A stretch of 64,000 bases of DNA, taken from Myxococcales bacterium (GTDB lineage: Bacteria; Myxococcota_A; Polyangia; Haliangiales; Haliangiaceae). Below are positions 35,097-46,888 of this stretch, piece after piece. Within the stretch, counting starts at the first letter, position 1; the number at the start of each line of letters is the position of its first letter. The notes below the pieces were generated by a model, which worked only from the letters and a program-made list of their open reading frames with translations, was not told the DNA's origin and ran no database searches. The position numbers and the translations under genes were made by a program. The stretch covers positions 1 to 64,000 of the forward strand of contig JADKKI010000032.1 of NCBI GenBank assembly GCA_016720595.1, given 5' to 3'.

Positions 35097-37232
35097 TCAG
35101 TCGTCGAGGAGGTTGGCGAGGTTGCCGAAGAAGCTCTGCACCTCGGCCTCCGGAACTTTCTGCCGCGCTTCCTCGCCGATGTCGCGCACCTCGTAGAGCT
35201 CCTCGGGGATCTCGAGGAGGAACCGAGAGGGCGTGCGCGGCACCGAGCGGCCGCGCGTGACGCGGGTACAGGCGCGGGTCAGGTAGAGCTTGCGCTGCGC
35301 GCGCGTGATCCCGACGTAGCACAGCCGGCGCTCTTCGCTGATGTCGGTCGCGTGGTCTGCATCGAGCGCATCGGTCGCCTGCGGTTGCAGGGTCCGGATG
35401 TGAGGCAACAGCTCCTCCTCGAGCCCGATCATGAAGCACACCGGGAACTCGAGCCCCTTGGCCCCGTGCAGCGTGCACAGCACGACCTTGGGCCCGGGGA
35501 TGGTGTCCTCCTCCTTGCTGGTCTCGAGCGAGAGCACGCGGAGGTACTCCGCGAGATCTTCCTTGCCCTTGCCGCGCTCCGCGAACCGCTGTAGCGATCC
35601 GAACAGCCCCTCGACGTTGTCGATCCGACGCTGTCCTGCCGCCATGCTTCCGGAGGCCATGCGTAGATCGTCGTAGAGCTTGATGTCCTCGATCAGGACC
35701 TTGGTCGCGCTGACGACATCGGTGCCGCTCTCGATCGCCGATGCGAGCTCAGAGACCACGTGGAGGAGCTCGATGATCCCGTTGCGCGCGGGCCCGCGGA
35801 TGTCACCGATGTCGACGGTGGTGCCCGGACCTCCCTCGTCATCGGAGGACAGCGCCGGAGACAGCCCCGGGAGGGTCCCGGTGCCAGAGATCGCGCCCTT
35901 GAGGGCATCCCACAGCGTGGCGTGCTTCGCCTGTGCCGCCAGCACGAGGCGCTCGACGGTGGTGGCGCCGATCCCGCGTGCGGGATAGTTGATGATCCGC
36001 CGCAGCGCGAGCTCGTCCTTCGGGTTCAACGCGACGCGGAGGTACGCGAGGACGTCCTTGACCTCCTTGCGCTCGAAGAACTGCTGCCCGCCGTACATCA
36101 CGTACGGGATGCTGGCGGTACGAAGCTCCTCCTCGAGGATCTTCGCCTGCAGGTTCGAGCGGTACATCACCGCGATCGAGTCCCACGTCCGACCGGCCTG
36201 GTGGAGCGCAAAGATCTCCTTCGCCACGAACTTCGCCTCGTCCTCGGGCGTGGCGGCGACCGCGTGCGTGATGATCTCGCCGTCACCGAGCTGCGACCAC
36301 AGCGACTTGCCGTGGCGCTGCTTGTTGTTCGCGATCACGGTGTTGGCCGCCGCGAGGATGGTCTTGGTCGAGCGGTAGTTCTGTTCGAGCTTGACGATCT
36401 TCGCCCCTGGAAACATCTCTCCGAAGCGCAGGATGTTCGTGGGATCGGCGCCGCGCCAGCTGTAGATCGATTGGTCATCGTCGCCGACGACGCACAGGTT
36501 CCCGTGCTGGGCGACGAGGTGCTTGACCATGCGCAGCTGCGCCGCGTTGGTGTCCTGAAACTCGTCGACCATGACGAAGCGGTACTTGCTCGCCCAGCGC
36601 TCGCGCACTTCCTCGTGCTTCTCGAACAGCCGCACCGGCTCCACGATCAGATCGTCGAAGTCGAACGCCGCGCACGCGCGCAGCATCTCCTGGTACTTCG
36701 GATAGACCTCGGAGGTGATCGCATCGTAGTCGTCGGCCGGGTTGCCCTCGTAGTCCTCGGCAGCGATGAAGCCGTTCTTGGCGAGCGAGATCCTCGTCAG
36801 GATCGCCTTGACGTCGAACCGGCGCTCGCCGTCGCGTGACATCGACTTGACGTGACGAAGCGCCTCGCGCACGGAGCCCATCTGATCCGACTGGTCGTAG
36901 ATCACGAAGCCGCGCGGCAGCCCGAGGGCCTTGCGCTCCGTCTTCAGGATCATGAGGCCGAGGGCGTGGAACGTCCCGATCGTCAGCGCGCGCGACGTCG
37001 CCTTGTCGCGGACCAGGCTCGCGACGCGCTCGCGCATCTCCTCGGCGGCCTTGTTCGTGAACGTCACGGCGCAGATCGCGTGGGGCGGGATGCCCTGCTC
37101 GAGCAGGTGCGCGATCCGCGTGGTGATCACGCGGGTCTTGCCGGAGCCCGCGCCGGCGAGCACGAGCAACGGGCCACCACCGTGGCTCGCGGCCTCGCGC
37201 TGCGGCGCGTTCAACTTCGACAGGTCCACCAC
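35097..37232 (-). CDS. UvrD/Rep/PcrA-type superfamily I helicase
   Basis: The 711-residue 3'-5' DNA helicase carries the Walker A motif LAGAGSGKTRVIT, motif Ia CAVTFTNKAAEEMRERV, motif II VDEFQDTN, motif III GDDDQSIYSWRGA and motif IV LEQNYRST. CTLHGAKGLEFPVC and the motif VI region GITRAQRKLYL are also clear. Likely roles are repair and replication restart. The C-terminus lacks the longer PcrA tail. Confidence 0.93.
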   Translation of the reverse strand: MVDLSKLNAPQREAASHGGGPLLVLAGAGSGKTRVITTRIAHLLEQGIPPHAICAVTFTNKAAEEMRERVASLVRDKATSRALTIGTFHALGLMILKTERKALGLPRGFVIYDQSDQMGSVREALRHVKSMSRDGERRFDVKAILTRISLAKNGFIAAEDYEGNPADDYDAITSEVYPKYQEMLRACAAFDFDDLIVEPVRLFEKHEEVRERWASKYRFVMVDEFQDTNAAQLRMVKHLVAQHGNLCVVGDDDQSIYSWRGADPTNILRFGEMFPGAKIVKLEQNYRSTKTILAAANTVIANNKQRHGKSLWSQLGDGEIITHAVAATPEDEAKFVAKEIFALHQAGRTWDSIAVMYRSNLQAKILEEELRTASIPYVMYGGQQFFERKEVKDVLAYLRVALNPKDELALRRIINYPARGIGATTVERLVLAAQAKHATLWDALKGAISGTGTLPGLSPALSSDDEGGPGTTVDIGDIRGPARNGIIELLHVVSELASAIESGTDVVSATKVLIEDIKLYDDLRMASGSMAAGQRRIDNVEGLFGSLQRFAERGKGKEDLAEYLRVLSLETSKEEDTIPGPKVVLCTLHGAKGLEFPVCFMIGLEEELLPHIRTLQPQATDALDADHATDISEERRLCYVGITRAQRKLYLTRACTRVTRGRSVPRTPSRFLLEIPEELYEVRDIGEEARQKVPEAEVQSFFGNLANLLDD

Positions 37233-37288
37233 GGACCGAGCACGCTACGGATCCGCACGCGTGCCGTCAACGGGAGTAAGATTCAGAC

Positions 37289-37828
37289 GTGACGCGATAC
37301 GATCGGCTCGTCGAGGCCCTGCGCGCCGAGTTCCCGCGGTTCCGGATCGTCCGCAAGGACCGCTCGACGTTCCACAAGGCGATCCACTACACGCTGATCG
37401 TGCTGACGTTTGGCCGCATGCGCTCGTACCTCGATTCCTTCCAGACCACGATCGGGCGCACGGTCTACGTGACCGCAGATTGGGACGAGACCGACCCCGA
37501 CCAGCGCTACGTCACCCTGCGACACGAGGCCGTCCATCTCCGACAATTTCGCAAGTTCACGCTGCCCGGGATGGCGCTGCTCTACGTGCTCCTCCCGCTC
37601 CCGATGGGCTTGGCGTGGTTCCGCGCCTACTTCGAGAAGGAGGCCTACGCGGAGAGCATCCGTGCCGCTGCAGAGGTCTGGGGTGCCGCGTACCCACGAC
37701 GCGCGGCCTATCGCGAGTACGTGATCGGGCAGTTCCTGGGGCCATCCTACGGGTGGATGTGGCCGTTTCGGGCCCAGCTCGAACGCTGGTACGATGGCGT
37801 TCTGGCCACCGCCGGGCCCTCCCTGTAG
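37289..37828 (+). CDS. Small HExxH zinc-site protein
   Basis: The 179-residue protein includes TLRHEAVHLRQFRK (HExxH, about 77-81, then Gln). About 40 residues later comes EKEAYAESIRAAAEVWG, which could supply the third (Glu) ligand as in gluzincins. A hydrophobic segment LPGMALLYVLLPLPMGLAWF lies between the two, which would place a membrane-like stretch between ligands. Catalysis is not proven. The GTG start at 37289 is 56 bp from the helicase start. Confidence 0.72.
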   Translation: MTRYDRLVEALRAEFPRFRIVRKDRSTFHKAIHYTLIVLTFGRMRSYLDSFQTTIGRTVYVTADWDETDPDQRYVTLRHEAVHLRQFRKFTLPGMALLYVLLPLPMGLAWFRAYFEKEAYAESIRAAAEVWGAAYPRRAAYREYVIGQFLGPSYGWMWPFRAQLERWYDGVLATAGPSL

Positions 37829-37848
37829 GCTATCGTCCCGAGAAGCGC

Positions 37849-40203
37849 TTGTCCGATCCGATCGTAGGCATCGACCTCGGCACCTCGAACTCGGTCGTCG
37901 CCCACGCCGACGAGACGGGGACGGCGCGTGTGCTCGCGGACGAAGGTGGCTACAAGATCCATCCTTCGGTCGTCTCGTTCCACCCGAACGGTGGCGTGGT
38001 CGTCGGGGCGGCGGCGAAGCAGCGGAAGGTCATCGACCCGTCGAACACGATCTATTCGGTCAAGCGGCTGATCGGTCGCGCGTACTCCTCTCCCGAGGTC
38101 AGGACCGCGAAGAAGCGCTCGCCATTCCAGATCAAGGAGGGCGCGAACGAGCTGCCGCTGATCGTCACGCGTGGCGGCGAGTTCGCGGTGCCCGAGATCT
38201 CCGCGATCGTGCTCGATCACGTGCGCAACATCGCCCAGCACCAGCTCGGCGAGCCGGTCTCCCGCGCCGTGGTCACCGTGCCCGCGAGCTTCAACGACGC
38301 ACAGCGCTCCGCGACTGCCACCGCCGGAGCGATCGCCGGCCTCACGGTGGTCCGCGTGCTCAACGAGCCCACGGCCGCCGCGCTCGCATACGGCAGCTCG
38401 CGCAACCTCAAGCAGACGATCGCCGTGTTCGATTTCGGCGGCGGCACCTTCGACATCACGATCTTGAAGCTCGAGGATCAGGTCTACGAGGTGCTCGGCA
38501 CGGCCGGCGATACGTTCCTCGGCGGCGACGATCTTGACGAGCGCCTCGTCGACAAGATGGTCGCGAAGTTCCTCCAGGAGAATCGTGTCGATCTCCGGAC
38601 CAACGAGGTCTCGATGATGCGGCTCCGCGCAGTCGCCGAGCAGACCAAGATCGAGCTCTCGCGGCGTTCGCGCGCGGTGGTCCGCGTCGACGAGATCGCG
38701 TATGGCCCCAAGGGCGCACCGCTCAACCTCCAGATCGAGATCTCGCGCGACGAGTTCGTCTCGCAGGTCGCCGACATCATCGACCGCACGTTCCCGGTGT
38801 GCAAGGAAGCGCTGAGCTACGCACGTCTCGGCATCGATGGGATCGATGACGTGATCCTGGTCGGCGGCACGACGAAGATCCCGTACGTTCGCGATCAGGT
38901 CAGCAAGTTCTTCGCCAAGGCGCCGCGCACCGACGTCAACCCCGAGGATGCCGTGGCGGTCGGCGCGGCACTTCAGGCCTCCTCGCTCGAGCGGATCCTC
39001 AACCGCAAGTCGTCGCAGCGCCTCGCCGTGCCGGAGCCGGAGCCGGATGACGATGCGTTCGAGGGCGAGACCAACACGGTCGATCACGCGTTCAGCGGAA
39101 ACACGAACACCGTCGAGATGGACGACGAGGAGACCTCGGTCTCGCAGGCCGCTCCGCAGCCGCCACGCCCGGGGACCGAGTACCGGGTGCCCCGCGGCGG
39201 CGCCCGCGAGGTGTTCGAGGGCAAGACCCCGCCGCCTCCCAGCGCGATCGGCCGCCTGAAGCCACCGCCGCGCCCTGCCACCGGCAACGTGCCGGCGTCG
39301 GCCCCTTCCGCGAAGACGATGGTCGCCGAGGCGCCACGCCCTCCTCCGATCCCGCCCAAGCCCTCCACCCAGCGCGGGATGCCCGCGGTCGACAGGCCGC
39401 CGGAGTCGCAGTGGGGCGCAGCCGACGACTTCCAGACCAACCCAGCCGCGGTCCAGCCCACCGCGGTCGAGCAGGCTCCGCTTCAGAGCTATCCGACCTC
39501 GAACCCACAGGCGTCGACCTTGATGTCGGCGACGCCGCCGATGCCCGTCGTTCACCGTGCATCGACGCCGACACCGTTGCCGATGCCGATGCCGGAGCCA
39601 TCCGCGGCGAGCACGGCGAAGGGGTTTCAGCCGCAGGCCTATCCCGTGATGCAGCCGGCACCACCGCCGCCGCAACACCAGCAGCCGACGATGGCGATGC
39701 AACCCCTGCCGATCGCGCCGATGCCGATGCCGCTCCAGCAGATCGTGCTGCAGCCGGTGCCGCAGGAGCCCGACCCTATCTATCGGCCACCCCCGGTCGT
39801 CCTCGATGTCACGCCGCGCAGCCTGGGGATCGCCACGGTCGCTGGCTACTGCGAGGAGCTGATTCGGCGCAACTCGCGACTCCCCACCGAGATGATCAAG
39901 CTGTTCACCACCTCGCGCGATCGGCAAGACGCCGTCCGGATCGTGGTGTGTCAGGGCGAGTCACGACGCCTCGACAACAACACGGTGATCGGCGATCTCC
40001 GGCTCGAGGGCCTGCCGGCGCGGCCGCGCGGCGAGACCTCGATCGAGGTGACGTTCGCGCTCGATGCCTCGGGCATCTTGCAGGTCAAGGCGCGTGATGC
40101 GCAGACCGGCCGCGAGCAACGCGCTCGCCTCGACCTCGTCGGTGGTGTGAGCGAGCAAGACGTGGCTGCGTCGCGCGAGCGCGTGCAGCAGCTGCGGCGC
40201 TAG
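37849..40203 (+). CDS. DnaK-like Hsp70 with a long proline-rich insert
   Basis: The protein has 784 residues from TTG 37849. The N-terminal part (1 to about 385) is a complete Hsp70 ATPase domain: GIDLGTSNSVVAH, VVTVPASFNDAQR, FDFGGGTFDITIL and DVILVGGTTKIPYVR. Then about 255 residues (roughly 390-645) form a Pro/Gln/Met-rich, low-complexity region. After it comes a substrate-binding beta-like domain (LDVTPRSLGIATVAGY to LVGG, about 650-785). The helical lid (SBD-alpha) is essentially absent. Normal DnaK is about 640 residues with a short DDD/LLLLD linker. This is a specialised paralogue. Confidence 0.9.
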   Translation: MSDPIVGIDLGTSNSVVAHADETGTARVLADEGGYKIHPSVVSFHPNGGVVVGAAAKQRKVIDPSNTIYSVKRLIGRAYSSPEVRTAKKRSPFQIKEGANELPLIVTRGGEFAVPEISAIVLDHVRNIAQHQLGEPVSRAVVTVPASFNDAQRSATATAGAIAGLTVVRVLNEPTAAALAYGSSRNLKQTIAVFDFGGGTFDITILKLEDQVYEVLGTAGDTFLGGDDLDERLVDKMVAKFLQENRVDLRTNEVSMMRLRAVAEQTKIELSRRSRAVVRVDEIAYGPKGAPLNLQIEISRDEFVSQVADIIDRTFPVCKEALSYARLGIDGIDDVILVGGTTKIPYVRDQVSKFFAKAPRTDVNPEDAVAVGAALQASSLERILNRKSSQRLAVPEPEPDDDAFEGETNTVDHAFSGNTNTVEMDDEETSVSQAAPQPPRPGTEYRVPRGGAREVFEGKTPPPPSAIGRLKPPPRPATGNVPASAPSAKTMVAEAPRPPPIPPKPSTQRGMPAVDRPPESQWGAADDFQTNPAAVQPTAVEQAPLQSYPTSNPQASTLMSATPPMPVVHRASTPTPLPMPMPEPSAASTAKGFQPQAYPVMQPAPPPPQHQQPTMAMQPLPIAPMPMPLQQIVLQPVPQEPDPIYRPPPVVLDVTPRSLGIATVAGYCEELIRRNSRLPTEMIKLFTTSRDRQDAVRIVVCQGESRRLDNNTVIGDLRLEGLPARPRGETSIEVTFALDASGILQVKARDAQTGREQRARLDLVGGVSEQDVAASRERVQQLRR

Positions 40204-40217
40204 AACACCGCCCGGCG

Positions 40218-41471
40218 TTACTCGCCGCCGGCGTCCGGATCTTCGTCGCCCTTGGACTTCTTCGCCGGGCCGCGCGTCGTCGCCTTCTTGTCTTCCTTCG
40301 CTTCGGCCTTCGCATCGTCCGAGGCGCTGCCGCCGCCCGCGGCCGCGGCCTCGTTGCCGGTGCACCACGGCAGCTTGATCGCCTTCTTCTCGGCGAGGGT
40401 CTTGGCATCCATCACGGCGAGCTCGCCGAGACGCGCCCCGCGGAGCATCACGAGGAAGTTCTTGGAGCCGGCGACCGCGGTGGCGCCCTGGAGGTGCGCG
40501 AACGACTTTGCGAGCGCGTCCTTGCACTTCGGCGTGACCTTGTCGTTCTCGTCCTTCCAGTACGCGTCGACTTCCTCGTTCTTGCACGGCGGCTTGGTCA
40601 GCTTGCGCACGAGCTTGGAGCGCTGGCCGTTGGTGGCGTCGTAGACGGTCACCGTCGTGAAGCCCTGCTCCGCGACCGCGACGCGCGTCTTGTCGAGCAG
40701 GGAGAACGAGCCACCGAAGGTGGAGATCGGCTTGCCATCCTTCGCGCCGATCGCCTCGATACCGCCGACTGGCGTGCCATCGGCCTTGAACGCCCACACC
40801 CCGGCGAACGGCCCCTGATCAGCGCCTTCGACGAACAGCATGTCGCCGACCCAGTGGACGGCGGTGGGGTCATTGGTCACGCCCTTGTCGCCGCGGATCG
40901 AGAAGCTCGATTCGTGAGCCTTCGAGGACGCATCGTAGACGTGGAGGTCATCGCCGACCAGGACGGCGACCTTGGAGCCTTCGCTGTTCCACGCCATGCG
41001 TGCGATCTTCGACGATGGCGCCTTGGCATCCTTGGGCAGGCAGAAGCCGCGAGCGCAGCGATCATCGAGGAGGACCGAGATCCCGCGCCCAGGCAGCGGC
41101 GAGGCGGGCTGGTACGCGAGCGCGCCCGAGGCGAGGTCGACCTTCCAGCATGCGACCGGGCCGAGCAGGCGGGTCTCGTCGGTGTCGATCGCGCAGACCA
41201 CGGCGTCCGCGCCGATCGCGGCGAGCTCGAGGCGCGGCGCGGTGTTGTCCTTGAGCGCGGTGGGGAGGCACGAGACGCCATCCGGTACGATCGCGCGCGC
41301 CGCCGAGGTCCGCTTCTTCTCGCGCTCCTCCTCGGTCTCGGTGGCCTTCGCGGGGGTGAGCGACTTCTTGGTCACCACCGGCTTCTTGGGGGCCTTCTTG
41401 GCGCCACCACCGCATGCCACGAGCGCGAGCGGCACGAGAACGTGAGCGATCATCCCTGGATAGCGAACCAT
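40218..41471 (-). CDS. Lipoprotein with beta-propeller-like repeats
   Basis: ATG 41471 starts a signal with lipobox LVAC followed by Gly and Lys/Pro-rich tether residues. The mature region reads like WD/YncE-type blades: KIARMAWNSEGSKVAVLVGDDLHVYD, DPTAVHWVGDMLFVEGADQG, RVAVAEQGFTTVTVYDATNG and NFLVMLRGARLGELAVMDA. The C-terminus is charged low-complexity (residues about 375-417). A binding or sensing role in the periplasm is likely but not established. Confidence 0.75.
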   Translation of the reverse strand: MVRYPGMIAHVLVPLALVACGGGAKKAPKKPVVTKKSLTPAKATETEEEREKKRTSAARAIVPDGVSCLPTALKDNTAPRLELAAIGADAVVCAIDTDETRLLGPVACWKVDLASGALAYQPASPLPGRGISVLLDDRCARGFCLPKDAKAPSSKIARMAWNSEGSKVAVLVGDDLHVYDASSKAHESSFSIRGDKGVTNDPTAVHWVGDMLFVEGADQGPFAGVWAFKADGTPVGGIEAIGAKDGKPISTFGGSFSLLDKTRVAVAEQGFTTVTVYDATNGQRSKLVRKLTKPPCKNEEVDAYWKDENDKVTPKCKDALAKSFAHLQGATAVAGSKNFLVMLRGARLGELAVMDAKTLAEKKAIKLPWCTGNEAAAAGGGSASDDAKAEAKEDKKATTRGPAKKSKGDEDPDAGGE

Positions 41472-41513
41472 GCGTTCGTTTGTACGATCGCAACCCAGCT
41501 GATACAAGGAGAC

Positions 41514-42113
41514 GTGGCGCGCACCGCGACGATCGAGAGGATCACGAAGGAGACGCAGGTCCGTGTCGACCTCGCCCTCGATGGTACGGGAGCGAGACAG
41601 ATCGTCACGCCGCTCCCGTTTCTCACCCACATGCTCGACGCCTTCGCCCGGCACGGCCTGTTCGATCTGAAGCTCGAGGCGGCGGGCGACATCGAGATCG
41701 ACGGTCATCACACCGTCGAGGATACCGGCCTGGTTCTCGGCAACGCCTTCGAGCAGGCGCTCGCGGATCGCGCCGGGATCGTCCGCTACGGCTCGGCGAC
41801 GCTGCCGATGGACGAGGTGCTCGTCACCGTCGCGATCGATTTTTGCGGGCGACCGGCGTTCGTCTGGCGGGTCGCCGGCCTCGACGGCAAGTGGATCGGC
41901 GAGTTCGATTGCGAGCTCGCCAAGGAGTTCTTCGCGGCGTTCGCCACGCGCGCGCAGTGCAACCTCCACGTCAACCTCCACTACGGCGGCAACGCTCACC
42001 ACACGATCGAGTGCATCTTCAAGGCGTTCGCGCGCGCGTGCGATGCGGCCACGCGGATCGATCCGCGCCTCGGCGGCGCCGTGCCGTCGACCAAGGGTAC
42101 GCTGATCGCGTGA
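41514..42113 (+). CDS. hisB: Imidazoleglycerol-phosphate dehydratase
   Basis: The 199-residue monofunctional enzyme converts IGP to imidazole-acetol phosphate in histidine synthesis. The metal-binding motifs DGHHTVEDTGL (His-His-x-x-Glu-Asp) and GNAHHTIECIFKAFA are clear, as is the family opening RITKETQVRVDLALDGTG. AAGGAG precedes GTG 41514. It lacks the phosphatase domain seen in E. coli HisB. It heads a chain of genes that all overlap. Confidence 0.97.
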   Translation: MARTATIERITKETQVRVDLALDGTGARQIVTPLPFLTHMLDAFARHGLFDLKLEAAGDIEIDGHHTVEDTGLVLGNAFEQALADRAGIVRYGSATLPMDEVLVTVAIDFCGRPAFVWRVAGLDGKWIGEFDCELAKEFFAAFATRAQCNLHVNLHYGGNAHHTIECIFKAFARACDAATRIDPRLGGAVPSTKGTLIA

Positions 42114-42721
42114 TCGCGATCGTCGACGTCTGCTCCGGCAACCTCCGCTCCGTCGAGCGCGCGCTCGCGCAGGTGGGCGGTGAGGTCGTGGTGACGCGAG
42201 ATCCGGACGTCGTGCGGCGCGCCGACAAGATCGTGGTCCCCGGCCAGGGCGCGTTCGGCGTGTTCATGCACGGTTTGGTCGAGCGCGGTCTCGGAGATTC
42301 CCTGCGCGAGGCGATCGCGAGTGGCCGTCCGTACCTCGGCATCTGCCTCGGCCTGCAGATCCTGTTCGAAGAGAGTGAGGAGCAGGGCGGCTGCCCGGGC
42401 CTCGGCGTGTACCGCGGGCGCGTGATCAAGCTGGTGCCCGGCGATCCGGCGCTCAAGGTCCCCCACATGGGCTGGAACCGGGTCGCCCAGCGCCGCCCAG
42501 ATCCGTTGCTCGCGGGGATCCCGGACGGCGCATACTTCTACTTCGTGCACTCGTTCCACGCGATGCCAGCGGATCCCTCGTTGCTCGCTCTCGAGTCCGT
42601 CCACGGCATTGGCGTGTGCGCGGCGATCCGTCGAGACAACGTGTTCGCCTGCCAGTTCCACCCGGAGAAGAGCCAGGCCGTGGGCCTGCACCTCCTCCGC
42701 AACTTCGTCGAGGCCGCGTGA
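42110..42721 (+). CDS. hisH: Imidazole glycerol phosphate synthase, glutamine amidotransferase subunit
   Basis: This 203-residue class I glutaminase supplies ammonia to HisF. The nucleophile Cys is in [11 protein letters not shown] and the catalytic His-x-Glu in [14 protein letters not shown] 42110 overlaps the hisB stop by 4 bp. Confidence 0.96.
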   Translation: MIAIVDVCSGNLRSVERALAQVGGEVVVTRDPDVVRRADKIVVPGQGAFGVFMHGLVERGLGDSLREAIASGRPYLGICLGLQILFEESEEQGGCPGLGVYRGRVIKLVPGDPALKVPHMGWNRVAQRRPDPLLAGIPDGAYFYFVHSFHAMPADPSLLALESVHGIGVCAAIRRDNVFACQFHPEKSQAVGLHLLRNFVEAA

Positions 42722-43443
42722 AGCTGTTCCCCGCGATCGATCTCCTCGGCGGCAAGGCGGTGCGTCTCGAGGAAGGCAAGCGCGACCGCGCCACCGTGTT
42801 CCACCACGATCCCGTGCATCTGGTCGCCGCGCTGGCGCACGACGGCGCGGATCGGCTGCACGTGGTGGACCTCGACGGCGCGTTCGGAGAGCCGCGGCAG
42901 GTCGAGCTGGTGCGCGCGATCGTCGCCGCCTCGCCGATCCCCGTCGAGGTCGGTGGCGGCATTCGCGATCGCGCCGCCGTGGAGCTGATCCTCGGCCTGG
43001 GCGCCGCCTTCGTGGTGCTCGGCACCGCCGCGGTCCGGACACCGGAGCTGGTCGAGGAGGTGTGCCGCGCGCATCCCGGCAAGATCATCGTCGCCGTCGA
43101 TGCGCGCGATGGCGTGGTCGCCGTCGATGGCTGGACCACGAGTGGCGAGGTCACCGCCGTCGAGCTGGGCCAGCGTGCCGCCGGCTGGGGCGCCGCCGCC
43201 CTGCTCTACACGGACATCGCGCGCGATGGGCTGCGCCATGGACCCAACGTCGCGGCCACCGCCGACCTCGCGCGCCACGTGACCTGCGAGGTGATCGCCT
43301 CGGGCGGCGTGGGCGAGCTCGACGATCTCAAGCGGCTGCGCGCCGCAGGCATCACCGCCGTCGTCGTCGGGCGCGCGCTCTACGACAAGCGGTTCACCGT
43401 GGCCGAGGCCGCGCACGTCGCGCACGGTCACGAGAAGCACTGA
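42718..43443 (+). CDS. hisA: ProFAR isomerase
   Basis: The 241-residue (beta-alpha)8 barrel catalyses the Amadori rearrangement of ProFAR to PRFAR. The family core is [15 protein letters not shown] with its catalytic Asp, VEVGGGIRD, and the second Asp in [11 protein letters not shown] 42718 overlaps the hisH stop by 4 bp. Some bacteria use PriA, which also serves tryptophan synthesis; nothing here favours that. Confidence 0.95.
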   Translation: MKLFPAIDLLGGKAVRLEEGKRDRATVFHHDPVHLVAALAHDGADRLHVVDLDGAFGEPRQVELVRAIVAASPIPVEVGGGIRDRAAVELILGLGAAFVVLGTAAVRTPELVEEVCRAHPGKIIVAVDARDGVVAVDGWTTSGEVTAVELGQRAAGWGAAALLYTDIARDGLRHGPNVAATADLARHVTCEVIASGGVGELDDLKRLRAAGITAVVVGRALYDKRFTVAEAAHVAHGHEKH

Positions 43444-44204
43444 TGCTCGCGCGCCGGATCATCCCCTGCCTGGACGTCAAGGACGGCCGTGTGGTCAAGG
43501 GCATCAACTTCGTGGAGCTGCGTGACGCCGGAGATCCGGTAGAGCAGGCGGCGGCGTACGACGCGCAGGGCGCCGACGAGATCTGTTACCTCGACATCTC
43601 CGCATCCCCCGAGGGCCGCTCGACGATGCTCGACGTGGTCCGGCGCACCGCGAACCAGGTGTTCGCTCCACTGACGGTGGGCGGTGGCGTGCGCTCGGTC
43701 GCCGATGCCGAGCGCCTGCTCGAGGCGGGCGCGGACAAGATCGCGATCAACACCGCTGCCATCCGCGATCCAGGCCTGATCACCGCCTGCGCGCAGCGGT
43801 TCGGCAGCCAGGCCATCGTGGTGGCGATCGACGCCAAGCGCCGCGCGGCCCCGGCCATGGGCTGGGAGGTCTACAGCCACGGTGGGCGCACCCCCGAGGG
43901 CAAGGATGGCCTCGCCTGGGTCCGCGAGGTCACCGACCGCGGGGCCGGCGAGCTTCTGGTCACCAGCATGGACCGCGATGGCACGGGGCAGGGCTACGAC
44001 ACCGAGCTGGTCACGTGCGTCGCCACGGCGGTCTCGATCCCCGTGATCGCCTCGGGTGGCGTGGGCGAGCTCGCTCACCTCGCCGGTGGTCTCGAGGCGG
44101 GCGCGGATGCCGTGCTCGCGGCCTCGATCTTCCATTTCGGGCAGCACACCATCGCCGAGGCCAAGGCGTTCCTCGCGGCGCGCGGCCTCGCGATCAGGAC
44201 CTGA
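43443..44204 (+). CDS. hisF: Imidazole glycerol phosphate synthase, cyclase subunit
   Basis: The 253-residue barrel uses ammonia from HisH to make IGP and AICAR. It opens with the invariant [20 protein letters not shown], has catalytic Asp positions in PCLDVKD and [13 protein letters not shown], and [11 protein letters not shown]. The start overlaps the hisA stop by one base (TGATG). Confidence 0.97.
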   Translation: MLARRIIPCLDVKDGRVVKGINFVELRDAGDPVEQAAAYDAQGADEICYLDISASPEGRSTMLDVVRRTANQVFAPLTVGGGVRSVADAERLLEAGADKIAINTAAIRDPGLITACAQRFGSQAIVVAIDAKRRAAPAMGWEVYSHGGRTPEGKDGLAWVREVTDRGAGELLVTSMDRDGTGQGYDTELVTCVATAVSIPVIASGGVGELAHLAGGLEAGADAVLAASIFHFGQHTIAEAKAFLAARGLAIRT

Positions 44205-44248
44205 TCTCAGGCGTTGACACGGCGATCCGCACTGGCGAACGTACCCCC

Positions 44249-44904
44249 GTGATCTCACCGACGTACGATGACCGCGGCCTCGTGCCGTGCGTCGTCCAGG
44301 ATGCGATCGCCGGCACCGTCCTGATGGTGGCGTGGATGAACGCCGAGGCGCTGCGGCTGACGCGAGAGACCCAGGTCGTCCACTTCTGGTCGCGCTCGCG
44401 CGGCGCGCTGTGGAAGAAGGGCGAGACCTCGGGCAACACGCTCGCCCTCGTCGAGCTGCGCGTCGATTGCGACGGAGACACCCTGCTCGCGCGCGTGCGC
44501 CCTGCCGGCCCTGCCTGTCACACCGGGGCCACCACCTGCTTCTTCGAGACCGACGACGGCGCGAAGGATGACGGCGTGCCCGCCGGGGAGGGAGCCCAGA
44601 TCGTCGCCCGGCTTGCCCAGATCCTCGATGCGCGCCGCGACGCCGCGAGCGGAGAGAAGTCGTACACGAGGTCGCTGCTCGATGCGGGGATGCCGAAGAT
44701 CCTCGCGAAGATCGCCGAGGAGAGCGGAGAGCTCGCCGCGGAGCTGCCCGAGGGCCCCGACGACAAGGTCGTCCACGAGACCGCGGATCTGCTGTTCCAC
44801 GTGATGGTCGGCCTCACCGCGCGGCGGATCCCGATCGAGCGCGTGTTCGCGGAGCTCGCGCGACGGTTCGGGACCAGCGGGCACGTCGAGAAGGCGTCCC
44901 GGAA

Positions 44905-44908
<4 letters not shown>
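44249..44908 (+). CDS. hisI: Bifunctional phosphoribosyl-AMP cyclohydrolase/phosphoribosyl-ATP pyrophosphatase
   Basis: Residues about 1-110 are the cyclohydrolase ([18 protein letters not shown] and the zinc/Mg motif around [22 protein letters not shown]). Residues about 120-219 are the MazG-like pyrophosphatase ([28 protein letters not shown]). It carries out steps 2 and 3 of histidine synthesis. The start is GTG 44249, 44 bp after hisF. hisG, hisD and hisC are not in the window. Confidence 0.94.
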
Positions 44909-46884
<1,976 letters not shown>

Positions 46885-46888
46885 GCCG

